Positions 26,441-34,540 of a stretch of 64,000 bases of DNA are shown one piece after another (the first letter of the stretch is position 1; each line of letters starts with the position of its first letter). Below the pieces are notes generated by a model that had not been told where the DNA came from, made no database searches, and saw only the letters and a program-made list of their open reading frames with translations. The stretch lies in contig NZ_JAAQPH010000014.1 in the NCBI RefSeq assembly GCF_011683915.1, positions 119,252 to 183,251 of the forward strand, read 5' to 3'. Source of the stretch: Pelagibius litoralis. Lineage in GTDB: Bacteria; Pseudomonadota; Alphaproteobacteria; Kiloniellales; Kiloniellaceae. The position numbers and the translations under genes are program-made.

Positions 26441-26862
26441 CGGAACTACTCTTTCAGGTCAAACGGACAGGGCAGGCCAAACGGACAGGTCGGTCCGGGG
26501 ATTCGGTCGAAACCCGGGCCGTTGAACATCCGGCCCCGGGGGCAGGCCGCCCTTCCGACCGGCCCGGCAGAGAACAGAAGATATTCCCTGAGAGCGCAAA
26601 TGGCGAATGGACGCAGGACCAAACCGCCCCCAAACCCTCACCCAGAGCGCGATCAGCCCCTTTCCCGGGCCCATTCCACCAAGGAGGCGCCCCCGCCGCA
26701 AGCCCGAAAAGCCGCCGGAACCATCCTGTCAAAGCCTTGAATTAACGAATTTTCTGCAGATTCCCGGCGCTCCGGCCCAAGGCCCCGGGCGGCGGCTCTC
26801 CAGGCTTGCATCCCGGCCCTGCCTCGGGTATACAGCGCCGCGCTTTCTCGAGGATCAAAGCC
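26441..26862. other. divergent intergenic region between ABC exporter and rpmE
   Basis: These 422 bp contain no convincing gene. They must hold promoters in both directions. A 12-bp direct repeat, CAAACGGACAGG, occurs twice at 26460-26490, close to the exporter start, and could be a regulator half-site. Otherwise I see nothing identifiable. Confidence 0.5.
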
Positions 26863-27090
26863 ATGAAAAAAGACCTGCACCCGGACTACCACGAGATCAA
26901 GGTGGTAATGACCGACGGCACTGAGTTCACCACCCGCTCCACCTATGGGGCGTCGGGCGACACCATGCGCCTGGATATCGACCCCAAGACCCATCCGGCC
27001 TGGACCGGCGAGCATCGCCTGGTCGACAGCGGCGGTCAGGTGGCCAAGTTCAACAAGCGTTTCGGCGGTTTCGGCCTGAAGACGGAATAG
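26863..27090 (+). CDS. rpmE: 50S ribosomal protein L31
   Basis: A 75-aa L31: [29 protein letters not shown]...[13 protein letters not shown] and [10 protein letters not shown] are diagnostic. There is no CxxC pair, so this is the zinc-independent form standard in alphaproteobacteria. The ATG at 26863 follows AGGATCAAAGCC. An intrinsic terminator follows at 27163-27189. It is an interface protein of the large subunit near the central protuberance. Confidence 0.97.
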   Translation: MKKDLHPDYHEIKVVMTDGTEFTTRSTYGASGDTMRLDIDPKTHPAWTGEHRLVDSGGQVAKFNKRFGGFGLKTE

Positions 27091-27162
27091 CCGTTTTCCC
27101 GGTACTCCCGCAGCGGGCCTGATGGGCCGGGCGGGGGCTGAAAAAACGCTTCGAAGACGGAT

Positions 27163-27189
27163 AAAGGGCGGCTGTTCGGCCGCCCTTTT
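27163..27189. terminator. terminator between rpmE and the convergent DUF1465 gene
   Basis: AAAGGGCGGC pairs with GCCGCCCTTTT (stem 27166-27172 with 27179-27185, loop TGTTCG). T-runs on the plus strand and A-runs on the left make it usable in both directions between the convergent rpmE and DUF1465 genes. Confidence 0.85.
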
Positions 27190-27209
27190 GTCTTGCCCGT
27201 GTTTGCGGG

Positions 27210-27632
27210 CTACTCCTGCAGGGCCGGACGGGAAGAGCGTTCCTGCATGGCATCGAGACGCGCCACCCGCTCATACAGCCGGTGGGATCGATCCAGCAAC
27301 TCGTTCAACCGGGGCTGCAGGGTCACCCCCTCCACCGGTGGCGAGGTCTCCTCGCAAACCGCCTTTCCGGACAGCCTGAACTCCGGCGCCCGCGCCTCTT
27401 CGCGCGTCATCTCGCCGGCATGAACGGCTTTTTGGACCATCAGCCAGGCCATGATCTGGGTGAGCCGGGATGTCAGCCGCATGGTTTCGCAACTCATGGC
27501 CATGCGGTCGCCCGGCGACATCTCTTTGCGCTCGCCCGGGTCGCGATTGGTCAGGTATTCCCTGGCCTCGCGAGTCAGAGCCAGGGCTTCCTCGAAGGTC
27601 GAATCAAAGAAGGCGACGGTTTGATCGCTCAA
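27210..27632 (-). CDS. DUF1465 / RcdA-like protein
   Basis: A 140-aa helical protein of the alphaproteobacterial DUF1465 family, whose characterised member RcdA of Caulobacter is an adaptor helping ClpXP degrade CtrA and other substrates during the cell cycle. Family motifs are TFEEALALTREAREYL and AMSCETMRLTSRLTQIMAWL, then VQKAVHAGEMT. The C-terminus is charged and likely flexible, as in RcdA, where the tail is functionally important. It ends at the shared terminator after rpmE. The adaptor role is inferred from the family. Confidence 0.85.
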   Translation of the reverse strand: MSDQTVAFFDSTFEEALALTREAREYLTNRDPGERKEMSPGDRMAMSCETMRLTSRLTQIMAWLMVQKAVHAGEMTREEARAPEFRLSGKAVCEETSPPVEGVTLQPRLNELLDRSHRLYERVARLDAMQERSSRPALQE

Positions 27633-27865
27633 AACAGATCTCTTGCAGCGGTTCGTTCAAAAACAGGGACCGCTTGGCCCCCGGAAAAGCGCCGGAGTTT
27701 AACGCGATTGGACTTAACAATCCCTTGGGACATTCACCATCCCAGACTAGGAATAATATCGCATCGCGTAATCCCGGCAAGGCTTGAATCGTCTTTTCGA
27801 GACCCAATATCTTATAGGCTGCGGGGGGCGCCTCATAGAGGGTTCCCAAAAAAGCGGCAGATGAA

Positions 27866-27931
27866 GAGGGCTCGACCATCCGGTGGGCCCAATGACCAAC
27901 CATGTTGCTCATGAAGGAGAATATGGACATG
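27866..27931 (+). promoter_or_regulatory. probable ROSE-type RNA thermometer in the hsp20 leader
   Basis: The leader just before the Hsp20 gene can form two hairpins. The upstream one pairs GGGC (27868-27871) with GCCC (27887-27890). The downstream one has CCAT (27900-27903) and TTGCT (27905-27909) opposite AGGAG (27915-27919) and ATGG (27923-27926). The UUGCU motif facing the Shine-Dalgarno AGGA is the signature of ROSE elements, which melt on heat shock and expose the ribosome site. Position directly before an ibpA-type gene fits. Not tested with a covariance model. Confidence 0.65.
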
Positions 27932-28393
27932 AGAAGTCTCGACCTTTCCCCCCTGTTCCGTGCGACCGTCGGTTTTGACCGCCTCGCTTCCGCCCTCGAT
28001 ACCGCCAGCCGGCTTGACGAGAGCGCCTACAGCTATCCGCCCTACAACATCGAGAGAACCGGCGAGGACAGCTACCGCATCGTCATGGCGGTGGCCGGTT
28101 TCGCCGAGGACGAGCTCGACATTACGGCGAAGGAAAACAGTCTGACCATCACCGGCAAAAAGACCCCGGTCGAAGACGATCAGACCAACTACCTGCACCG
28201 CGGCATCGCCGCGCGCGCCTTTGAGCGCCGCTTCGATCTGGCCGACTACATCAAGGTCGCCGACGCCAAGCTGGAAAACGGCCTGCTGTCCGTTGACTTG
28301 GTCCGCGAGGTGCCGGAGGCCAAGAAGCCCCGCAGTATCAAGATCACCTCTGCCATCGGCAGTGCCAAGGTGCTTGAGAACGAAGCGGCCTGA
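27929..28393 (+). CDS. small heat-shock protein Hsp20 (IbpA type)
   Basis: A 154-aa alpha-crystallin chaperone. MRSLDLSPLFRATVGFDRL is the IbpA-like N-terminus; the alpha-crystallin core (YPPYNIERTGEDSYRIVMAVAGF to LVREVPEAKKPRSIKI, about 38-135) contains AFERRFDLADYIKV. Start ATG 27929 is chosen over ATG 27902 and ATG 27923 because AAGGAG lies 9 nt upstream and because the earlier codons are part of the ROSE-like leader. It holds unfolding proteins during stress. Regulation is probably by the RNA thermometer; a strong terminator follows at 28441. Confidence 0.94.
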   Translation: MRSLDLSPLFRATVGFDRLASALDTASRLDESAYSYPPYNIERTGEDSYRIVMAVAGFAEDELDITAKENSLTITGKKTPVEDDQTNYLHRGIAARAFERRFDLADYIKVADAKLENGLLSVDLVREVPEAKKPRSIKITSAIGSAKVLENEAA

Positions 28394-28440
28394 CCACCGC
28401 TTTTGCAGAACTTAATCAGAGTACCATGACCTGTGTTCAG

Positions 28441-28474
28441 CGGCCGGGCGGCGTCAAACCGCCCGGCCGTTTCT
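28441..28474 (+). terminator. Rho-independent terminator of hsp20
   Basis: CGGCCGGGCGG (28441-28451) pairs perfectly with CCGCCCGGCCG (28459-28469) around a 7-nt loop, followed by TTTCTCATT. Confidence 0.85.
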
Positions 28475-28577
28475 CATTCGACGAATCGGCCTCGCCGCGA
28501 TTGCGTTATCCGATGACCCGCTGAAGGCCCAAGGCCCCTGGCCGGGACTCCGCCCGACCCTCTAAGCTGCGTGAACC

Positions 28578-29186
28578 ATGTTGTCGGTCCACCAACTCTC
28601 CCGCCCCGGCCTTGAGCCGGTCTCCTTCGATCTCGCCGCCGCGGAGAGTATCGCCCTCAGCGGCCCTTCGGGCGCCGGCAAGACCCTGCTGCTGCGCGCC
28701 CTGGCCGACCTCGACCCCTGCCAGGGCGATGTCTCGCTGGACGGCAGGGAGCGGCGCAATATGCCGGCGCCGGACTGGCGGCAAAGGGTCGGATACGTGC
28801 CGGCGGAACCGGGCTGGTGGTCCGACCGGCTGGCCGATCACTTTCAGGACTGGGACAGCCTGGCGCCGCTGGCCGAAAGCCTGCAACTGAAAACGGCGGT
28901 CAACGATCGCCCGGTGCCGCAGCTCTCCACCGGGGAGCGTCAGCGCCTCGCTCTGTTGCGCGCGCTGGAACGGCAACCCAAGGTACTGCTGCTCGACGAG
29001 CCGACCGGCCCCCTGGACGAAGACGCCACCGCCGCCGTCGAAGCCCTGCTGAAGGAAAAACAGAACCACGGACTTGCGCTGCTCTGGGTCACCCATGACC
29101 GGCGCCAGGCCGAACGCATCGCAAGCCGGCAGTTCTGGATCGACCGCGGCCGCCTGCGCGAAGCGCTGCAGGAAGACGCGCAATGA
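28578..29186 (+). CDS. fetA: FetA-type ABC ATPase (iron/metal export)
   Basis: A 202-aa ABC ATPase: Walker A GPSGAGKTLLL, a variant signature LSTGERQRLALLRAL, Walker B KVLLLDEPTGPLDE and H-loop WVTHD. Short length and fusion-free layout match FetA (YbbL), the ATPase of the FetAB exporter that lowers cytoplasmic iron and protects E. coli against peroxide stress. It overlaps fetB by 4 bp (29183-29186), implying translational coupling. The YbbL/YbbM pairing is what identifies it; metal specificity is by homology. Confidence 0.88.
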   Translation: MLSVHQLSRPGLEPVSFDLAAAESIALSGPSGAGKTLLLRALADLDPCQGDVSLDGRERRNMPAPDWRQRVGYVPAEPGWWSDRLADHFQDWDSLAPLAESLQLKTAVNDRPVPQLSTGERQRLALLRALERQPKVLLLDEPTGPLDEDATAAVEALLKEKQNHGLALLWVTHDRRQAERIASRQFWIDRGRLREALQEDAQ

Positions 29187-29983
29187 ACGACTACATCCGT
29201 CTTGAGTATTTGGATCTCGGCCTTTCCGCATTACTGCTCTTGGCGGTCGCCGGCCTGTCGCTGCTGCTGCAGCTCAGGATCGAGCGCAGCCTCGCCATCG
29301 CCGGACTGCGCTGCGTGCTGCAGCTCTTCCTCGTTGGCCTGGTCCTCACCAAGCTCTTCGCCCTGGCCTCGCCCTGGTGGACCGGTCTGGCGGCGCTGGC
29401 CATGATCCTGTTTGCCGGACGCGAGATCATGGCGCGCCAGGAACGCGGCTTCCAGCGCCTCTGGGCCTATGGCATCGGCACCTCGGCCATGCTGATGGCC
29501 GCCACCCTGGTGACCCTCTTCGCGCTCACCACCCAGGTTCAGCCGGACCCCTGGTACGACCCGCGCTATGCCCTGCCGCTGCTCGGCATGATCCTCGGCA
29601 ACACCATGACCGGGATCGCGCTGGGCCTGCAGCGCCTGACCGAGGGTGCGCGCCAGCAACGGGCGGGCATCGAGGCGCAGCTCTGCCTCGGCGCCACCCG
29701 CCGCGCCGCCATGCTGCCGGTCACCCGCCAGGCCCTGACCACGGCCCTGATGCCGATCATCAATTCCCTGGCGGCCACCGGCCTGGTCTCCCTGCCCGGC
29801 ATGATGACCGGCCAGATCCTCGCCGGCGTCGAGCCCATGGAGGCGGTGAAGTACCAGTTGATGATCATGTTCCTGATCGCCGGCGGCACCACCCTGGGCG
29901 CCGTCACCGCCGTCTTCGTCGGCGTCTACCGCCTGACCGACAGCCGCGATCGTTTGAGATTGGACAGATTGGCGGCGGAGTAA
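29183..29983 (+). CDS. fetB: FetB-type ABC permease (UPF0014)
   Basis: A 266-aa membrane permease of the UPF0014/YbbM family with about seven TM helices, beginning after MNDYIRLEYLDLGLSA. Conserved motifs: LRCVLQLFLVG, AGREIMARQERG, PLLGMILGNTMTGIALGLQR and NSLAATGLVSLPGMMTGQIL. It partners FetA (4-bp overlap) to export iron. A REP-like repeat cluster follows within 10 bp of the stop. Confidence 0.92.
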   Translation: MNDYIRLEYLDLGLSALLLLAVAGLSLLLQLRIERSLAIAGLRCVLQLFLVGLVLTKLFALASPWWTGLAALAMILFAGREIMARQERGFQRLWAYGIGTSAMLMAATLVTLFALTTQVQPDPWYDPRYALPLLGMILGNTMTGIALGLQRLTEGARQQRAGIEAQLCLGATRRAAMLPVTRQALTTALMPIINSLAATGLVSLPGMMTGQILAGVEPMEAVKYQLMIMFLIAGGTTLGAVTAVFVGVYRLTDSRDRLRLDRLAAE

Positions 29984-29988
29984 GGAAG

Positions 29989-30139
29989 ATCCCCCTCGCC
30001 CTCCTGCTTCGCGGGAAGCTCATCTCGCCCTCCCGCTTCGCGGGCCCCTCCCTCTCCCACGAGGGGAGAGGGTGTCTTCAGCAGCATCTATAACTTCCCC
30101 CTCTCCCCTCCGTGGGAAAGGGCCGGGGTGAGGGGGCAT
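29989..30139. repeat. REP-like palindromic cluster (CCCTCTCCC family), copy A
   Basis: The sequence between fetB and the convergent thioesterase gene is a series of palindromes: CCCGCTTCGCGGG, then CCCTCTCCCACGAGGGGAGAGGG, then CCCTCTCCCCTCCGTGGG and GGCCGGGGTGAGGG. The same modules recur at 63149-63281 in the opposite orientation. This is a widespread alphaproteobacterial intergenic repeat style. Confidence 0.85.
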
Positions 30140-30173
30140 TTTTGTTCGACGCCCTGATGAAAAGATGCTGCGC

Positions 30174-30608
30174 CTACGCCTGCAGCTTCTCCAGCGCGGC
30201 GCGCAGGCCGTCGGGGATCGGCACGGCCTTCATGGTCGCGCGCTCGACGAAGACGTGGACGAAGCTGCCGGTGGCCGCGGCCTCGTCGCGGCCTTGCTTG
30301 AACAGGGCGATCTCGTAGCGCACCGAACGCTTGCCCAGATGGGCAACCTTGAGGCCCGCCTCCACCGCCTCGGGAAAGGCGAAGGCCGCCTTGTACTGGC
30401 AGGCGCTCTCGGCGCAGACACCGATCACCTGGCCGTCGTGAATGTCGAGCCCGCCCGCGCGGATCAGGTAGTCGTTGATCACGGTGTCGAAGTAGGAATA
30501 GTAGACCACGTTGTTCACGTGGCCGTAGATGTCGTTGTCCATCCAGCGCGTCGGGATGGTGAGGAACTGCGGATAGTCCGCGCGGGTCGCGGGAACGGGC
30601 TCGGTCAT
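30174..30608 (-). CDS. hot-dog-fold acyl-CoA thioesterase
   Basis: A 144-aa thioesterase of the 4-hydroxybenzoyl-CoA thioesterase family. The motif [21 protein letters not shown] holds the catalytic Asp and the GHVNN turn; [15 protein letters not shown] and [10 protein letters not shown] form the rest of the hot-dog sheet. It hydrolyses acyl-CoA to acid plus CoA; the acyl group is unknown. It lies 9 bp downstream of an alpha/beta hydrolase gene on the same strand and is probably in one operon with it. Confidence 0.92.
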   Translation of the reverse strand: MTEPVPATRADYPQFLTIPTRWMDNDIYGHVNNVVYYSYFDTVINDYLIRAGGLDIHDGQVIGVCAESACQYKAAFAFPEAVEAGLKVAHLGKRSVRYEIALFKQGRDEAAATGSFVHVFVERATMKAVPIPDGLRAALEKLQA

Positions 30609-30617
30609 CTCATCCGG

Positions 30618-31406
30618 TCACAATATGGTTCTGAGGGCGTCGAGGCTTTCGTCGGGTTTTTCCGAGAGCATCATGTGGCCGCAGGCGGGGATGGTCACCT
30701 GCCGCGCGCCGGGGATCGCCGCGGCCAGCTTGGCCCCGGCCCGCGCCGGGGTCATCTTGTCCTGGTCGCCCATCACCACCAGCAGCGGGCAGGTGATCTT
30801 TTCCGCCGCCGCCATGGCCCCCTGATAGGCATTGCAGGCCGAGAGATCTCTGTACAGCACGCCGGGGGGTACCTGGGCCAGAAGCTGCTCGCCGCCGCCC
30901 ATCATCCAGGCACCCGGCATGCGCGCACCGCCGAAGTGGCCGCTCGGCCCGAAACCCCAGGAGGTCATCAGCGCAAAAGCGACCGGGTCGTTGGTCTCGG
31001 CTGCCGCCAGCAGGTCGGGATGCACCGGCATCTTCGGCGCCACCCCCATCAAGGCGGCAGCGCGCACGCGGCCCGTGTGGCGGGCGGCACAGTCCAGCGC
31101 CGCCAGGGCGCCCATGGAGTGGCCGACAAGCGTGGCCTTCGCCAATCCCGCCTCGTCCAGCAGCTTCACGGTCCAGTCGGCAATCGCCTCGATCGACGTC
31201 AGCGCCGCGCCGCCGGAGCGCCCGTGGCCCGGCAGGTCGACCGCGAGAACGCTGGCGTCGTGGTGTGCGAAATAGCGCGCCGGCAGGGCCCAGACCGTAT
31301 GATCCAGGCCGGCGCCATGCAGGAAGACGACCGCCGGCAGGTCCGGGTCGAAGGAGCGGCCGCCGGTCGCGGTATAGACCCGCGCACCCTCTACAGTCAG
31401 TTCCAT
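30618..31406 (-). CDS. alpha/beta-hydrolase
   Basis: A 262-aa alpha/beta-hydrolase with oxyanion motif FLHGAGLDHTVW, AVDLPGHGRSGG, nucleophile elbow VGHSMGALAAL (Ser97), and catalytic His in ACGHMM near the C-terminus. There is no signal peptide, so it is cytoplasmic. It sits 32 bp after the sulfhydrylase-type gene and 9 bp before the thioesterase gene, all on the minus strand. Substrate unknown; the context suggests acyl or ester chemistry. Confidence 0.92.
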   Translation of the reverse strand: MELTVEGARVYTATGGRSFDPDLPAVVFLHGAGLDHTVWALPARYFAHHDASVLAVDLPGHGRSGGAALTSIEAIADWTVKLLDEAGLAKATLVGHSMGALAALDCAARHTGRVRAAALMGVAPKMPVHPDLLAAAETNDPVAFALMTSWGFGPSGHFGGARMPGAWMMGGGEQLLAQVPPGVLYRDLSACNAYQGAMAAAEKITCPLLVVMGDQDKMTPARAGAKLAAAIPGARQVTIPACGHMMLSEKPDESLDALRTIL

Positions 31407-31438
31407 ATGATTCTATCCGCCGGTAAAACTTTGGTGAC

Positions 31439-32734
31439 TCAGTCTTTCTGGGAAACGCGCAGGGCCTGACGCAGATCGCCGATGATGTCGTCCGGGTCTT
31501 CCAGGCCGACGGAAAGACGGATCATATCCTCCCCCACCCCGGCGGTGGCAAGCTGGTCCGTGGACATCTGCTGATGGGTCGTGCTGGCCGGATGGATCAC
31601 CAGGGTCTTGGCATCGCCGACGTTGGCCAGGTGGGAGGAAAGCTGGCAGGCCTCGATGAACTTCGCCCCCGCCGCGCGGCCGCCCTTCACGCCGAAGGAA
31701 ACGATGGAGCCGCAGCCCTTGGGCATCAGCCGCTGGCCCAGCGCGTGATCCGGGTGGTCCGGCAGATCGGGGTGAATAACCCAGGAGACCGCGTCTTCGC
31801 CCTTCAGGTAGTCCAGCACCTTGTGGGTGTTGGCCATATGGCGTTCCATGCGCAGCGGCAGGGTCTCGACGCCCTGCAGGATGTAAAAGGCGTTCTGCGG
31901 GCTCATCGCCGCACCGAAATCGCGCAGGCCCTCCGCCCGGGCACGCATGGAAAAGGCCTGGGGGCCGAATTCCTCGGCGAAGTCGATGCCGTGATAGCCG
32001 GCGTAGGGCTCGGTCAGGGTGTCGAAGCGCCCACTCGCCTCCCAATCGAAACGGCCGCCGTCGACCAGCAGGCCGCCGAGCGCCAAACCGTGGCCGCCCA
32101 GCCATTTGGTGGCGGAGTGCATGATCAGATCGGCGCCCAGTTCTATCGGCCGGCAGAGATAGGGCGTCGCAAAGGTGCTGTCGATCATCAGCGGCAGGCC
32201 GGCGGCATGGGCCACCTCGGCAACCGCCGGAATGTCGAGCACCTCCAGCCCCGGATTGCCCAGACCTTCGGCGAAGACGAGGCGCGTTTCCGGGCGAATG
32301 GCATCGCGGAAAGCCCCGACATCGCGCGGATTGACGAAGGTCGTGGTGATACCGAAACGCGGCAGGGTGTGGGTGAAGAGATTGATCGAGCCGCCGTAAA
32401 GCGAGGAGGAAGCCACGATGTGCCCGCCCTGGCCCATCAGGGTCGCGACCGCCAGATGCAGCACCGCATGGCCCGAGGCCGTGCCGATGGCCCCGACCCC
32501 CAGTTCCAGGGCGGCAATGCGCTCCTCCAGCACCGCGACGGTGGGATTGGAAATCCGGCTGTAGATATGGCCGGCCCGCTCCAGATTGAACAGAGCCGCC
32601 GCCTGATCCGTATCGCGGAAGACATAGGATGTAGTCTGGTAGATCGGCACCGCCCTTGCGCCGGTCACCGGATCGGGCTGCTGGCCGGCATGCAGGGAAA
32701 GGGTGTCGAACTTCAGGAACTTGGGATCTGCCAC
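31439..32734 (-). CDS. O-acetylhomoserine sulfhydrylase / Cys-Met metabolism PLP enzyme
   Basis: A 431-aa PLP enzyme of the Cys/Met family. FDTLSLHAGQQPDPVTGARAVP opens the enzyme, YSRISNPTV and LFAEGLGNPGLEV follow, and the PLP lysine is in HSATKWLGGHG. The long insertion before the C-terminus (RMERHMANTHKVLDYLKG) is typical of O-acetylhomoserine aminocarboxypropyltransferases, which make homocysteine (or methionine) from O-acetylhomoserine and sulfide (or methanethiol). GTG 32734 is chosen because GGAGG lies 8 nt upstream; an ATG at 32800 would add a non-homologous 22-residue segment. I looked for a SAM riboswitch upstream and found none. Confidence 0.92.
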   Translation of the reverse strand: MADPKFLKFDTLSLHAGQQPDPVTGARAVPIYQTTSYVFRDTDQAAALFNLERAGHIYSRISNPTVAVLEERIAALELGVGAIGTASGHAVLHLAVATLMGQGGHIVASSSLYGGSINLFTHTLPRFGITTTFVNPRDVGAFRDAIRPETRLVFAEGLGNPGLEVLDIPAVAEVAHAAGLPLMIDSTFATPYLCRPIELGADLIMHSATKWLGGHGLALGGLLVDGGRFDWEASGRFDTLTEPYAGYHGIDFAEEFGPQAFSMRARAEGLRDFGAAMSPQNAFYILQGVETLPLRMERHMANTHKVLDYLKGEDAVSWVIHPDLPDHPDHALGQRLMPKGCGSIVSFGVKGGRAAGAKFIEACQLSSHLANVGDAKTLVIHPASTTHQQMSTDQLATAGVGEDMIRLSVGLEDPDDIIGDLRQALRVSQKD

Positions 32735-33220
32735 GGTGAGGCCTCCGATGCTGTGCGGGCAGATTACACAAGTCAGCAGGCCGAGCGCAGCCCCAATCAT
32801 CGCAGGGCGCGGCGCCGGATCACGCGATGATGTCAGGATGTCGAAGAAAGGAGGTTCGGGGAGACTCGAAAACCGGGGCCCAAAATTGAAGGAGGGCCTT
32901 CGATCCAGATGGATCGTGGCCCCTCCCCTTGTTTCGTTCTACCCTGTCAACTTGCCGTGCCAAACACTAGCAGCGTCCACCTGATGGTCAAGTGGAGAAT
33001 CGTTAACGCCTTGATAGAAAGCCGTTTCGTCGAGGTAAAAGCCGTCTCGCCGCGCTACGAATCAAGACCTGGGTCCATGCATCCAAGTAGACACAAGAGA
33101 GCACTGCGCAGCGAAGCAGAGCAATTGCAATCTTCGGGGGAAATGACCTGCGTGATACAGCCTCAACGTGACCACGACCGACGGCTGACCAGTCTTCGCA
33201 TCGGCGGCAACGGGCGGCAC
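32735..33220. other. gene-free region upstream of the sulfhydrylase gene
   Basis: No convincing protein gene is seen. A strong inverted repeat lies at 32891-32926 (GGAGGGCC/TTCGATCC facing GGATCGT/GGCCCCTCC). On the minus strand a TTGACA box lies near 32947 and may belong to the sulfhydrylase promoter, placing the inverted repeat in its leader. The remainder to 33220 shows nothing identifiable. Confidence 0.45.
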
Positions 33221-33385
33221 AAAGAAAAACCGCCGGGGCGAACCCGGCGGCAAGTTTAACAGGGAGGCGTTACAAGGAACGGATAAACATCCGAACGACG
33301 ACCCAGGAGGACCCGGGGAGGGCTTGCCAGGCCGTCTGTACTTAAAATTAGTCTCGAATTCCTAATGAATAGTTAACGATATCAT
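33221..33385 (-). ncRNA. candidate small RNA with anti-Shine-Dalgarno motifs
   Basis: The minus strand ends in a clean intrinsic terminator: CCGCCGGG and CCCGGCGG (33230-33250) around a 5-nt loop, followed by TTTTTCTTT. No minus-strand gene lies upstream that it could serve. The preceding about 120 nt contain three anti-SD-like tracts (CCCTCCCC, TCCTCCT and CCTCCC) and a small hairpin CGGATGTTTATCCG. Alphaproteobacterial trans-acting sRNAs of the alpha-r/cuckoo type expose such CCUCC motifs. The 5' end is a guess. Confidence 0.4.
33362..33377. promoter_or_regulatory. possible CtrA-type site
   Basis: CTAA-N7-TTAAC matches the CtrA consensus TTAA-N7-TTAAC with one mismatch, in the 864-bp gene-free stretch between the sulfhydrylase and DUF6152 genes. 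A single site by eye is weak evidence. Confidence 0.25.
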
Positions 33386-33598
33386 TAATTCCAAATTTGA
33401 CCCAATGGCCGGGCTCGATCAGACAGAAAAGCCCGATTTTCAGCCGAATCCTGGTCGCTCGGCGCTTTCCTCGACTGTCCGGTGGCCCCCTCAGATAATG
33501 CTGGTCTGACGCCGAGACGGCCTTAAATAGTAACCATAGCGGAGAGCGGCAGGCGCTAATCTGTGAAGAACACGGCTGACAACGGAGGCTCTGATATC

Positions 33599-33991
33599 AT
33601 GGCGACAAGGCGGCGATTCGTTATTGGCAGCAGTGTAGTGCTTGGTCTGGCAGCGCTGGGCGGGACACTTGGAGTCAGGACCGCCCTGGCCCACCACGGC
33701 TGGCGCTGGACCGAAGGCGGAAATTTCGAGCTGGTCGGCTTGATCAAGACCGTCCAGCTCGGCAACCCCCACGGGGTGCTGACCGTCGATGCCGAAGGCG
33801 AGATCTGGACCGTGGAAGTCGGCCAGCCCTGGCGCAACGAGCGGGCCGGACTGAAAGACGGGATGCTGGCGATCGGCACCGAAGTAACCATCTTAGGCGA
33901 GCGCGCCGCCGACCCGGACGACAAGCGGGTGAAGGCCGAGCGCGTTGTCATCGACGGCGAAATCTACAACCTCTATCCGGACCGCGACTAA
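33599..33991 (+). CDS. DUF6152-family exported protein (Tat signal)
   Basis: A 130-aa secreted protein. MATRRRFVIGSSVVLGLAALGGTLGVRTALA is a twin-arginine-like signal, and the mature part starts HHGWRWTEGGNFELVGLIKTVQLGNPHGVLTVDAEGEIWTVE, the pattern of DUF6152 proteins, which carry conserved His/Trp residues and a small beta fold. ATG 33599 has AACGGAGG 10 nt upstream. The function of the family is not established. It is followed 29 bp downstream by a membrane protein gene, and the two probably work together at the inner-membrane/periplasm face. Confidence 0.8.
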   Translation: MATRRRFVIGSSVVLGLAALGGTLGVRTALAHHGWRWTEGGNFELVGLIKTVQLGNPHGVLTVDAEGEIWTVEVGQPWRNERAGLKDGMLAIGTEVTILGERAADPDDKRVKAERVVIDGEIYNLYPDRD

Positions 33992-34020
33992 ATCCATAAA
34001 GCTGCTGGGACCGCACCCGG

Positions 34021-34518
34021 ATGGATCTTGGGGCAACGCTGCTGGAGGCGCTGACGGCGCTGCAGAACATGGCCCTGCCGTCGGCCCTGCGCGCCTCGCG
34101 CTGGGTCTATCCGGTGGTCAACGCGGGGCACATCCTGGGCCTTGCCCTGTTGTTCGGGGCGATTCTGCCGCTTGACCTGCGGCTCCTGGGGTTCTGGCGC
34201 AGGATGCCGATCAAGCCGCTGGCCCGGGTTCTGATCCCGGTCGCCGTCTCGGGGTTGGCGATCTCCGTCACGACGGGCCTGCTGCTGTTTTCCGTCGGCG
34301 CCGCAAAGTACGCCGCGACGCCGCTGTTTCAGGTGAAACTCCTGCTGCTGCTGGCCGCCGTCGTGAATGCCCTGCTGCTGCGCCGCGCCGCCGACTGGAC
34401 CCTGGCCCAGGTGCCGGAGATGCCGGTGAACACCGCACGGCTGCAACTGGCCGGCGGGCTCTCCATCGCACTCTGGCTGGCGGTCATCCTCTGCGGGCGC
34501 TTCCTCGCCTACATCTGA
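34021..34518 (+). CDS. multi-spanning membrane protein paired with DUF6152
   Basis: A 165-aa inner-membrane protein with four to five TM helices (VVNAGHILGLALLFGAILPLD, VLIPVAVSGLAISVTTGLLLF, FQVKLLLLLAAVVNALLL, GGLSIALWLAVILCGRFLAYI). Conserved-looking His in NAGHILG and Lys in FQVKLL recall small membrane redox or cytochrome-like families, but no haem motif can be proven. It is co-oriented with and close to the DUF6152 gene. I recognise the pairing as recurrent but not a function. Copy 2 of the TAGAGCAGATC repeat begins 22 bp after its stop. Confidence 0.75.
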   Translation: MDLGATLLEALTALQNMALPSALRASRWVYPVVNAGHILGLALLFGAILPLDLRLLGFWRRMPIKPLARVLIPVAVSGLAISVTTGLLLFSVGAAKYAATPLFQVKLLLLLAAVVNALLLRRAADWTLAQVPEMPVNTARLQLAGGLSIALWLAVILCGRFLAYI

Positions 34519-34540
34519 TCGGCCGCGCCGGCAGCTTGCC

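Noticed and set aside
25004..26740. A 578-codon plus-strand frame opposite the ABC exporter
   Set aside because: It is rich in His/Gly/Arg/Gln with no recognisable fold, and the opposite strand has all ABC motifs.
32735..32960. SAM-II or other methionine riboswitch before the O-acetylhomoserine sulfhydrylase gene
   Set aside because: None of the conserved SAM-II core pieces are recognisable; only an inverted repeat is present.
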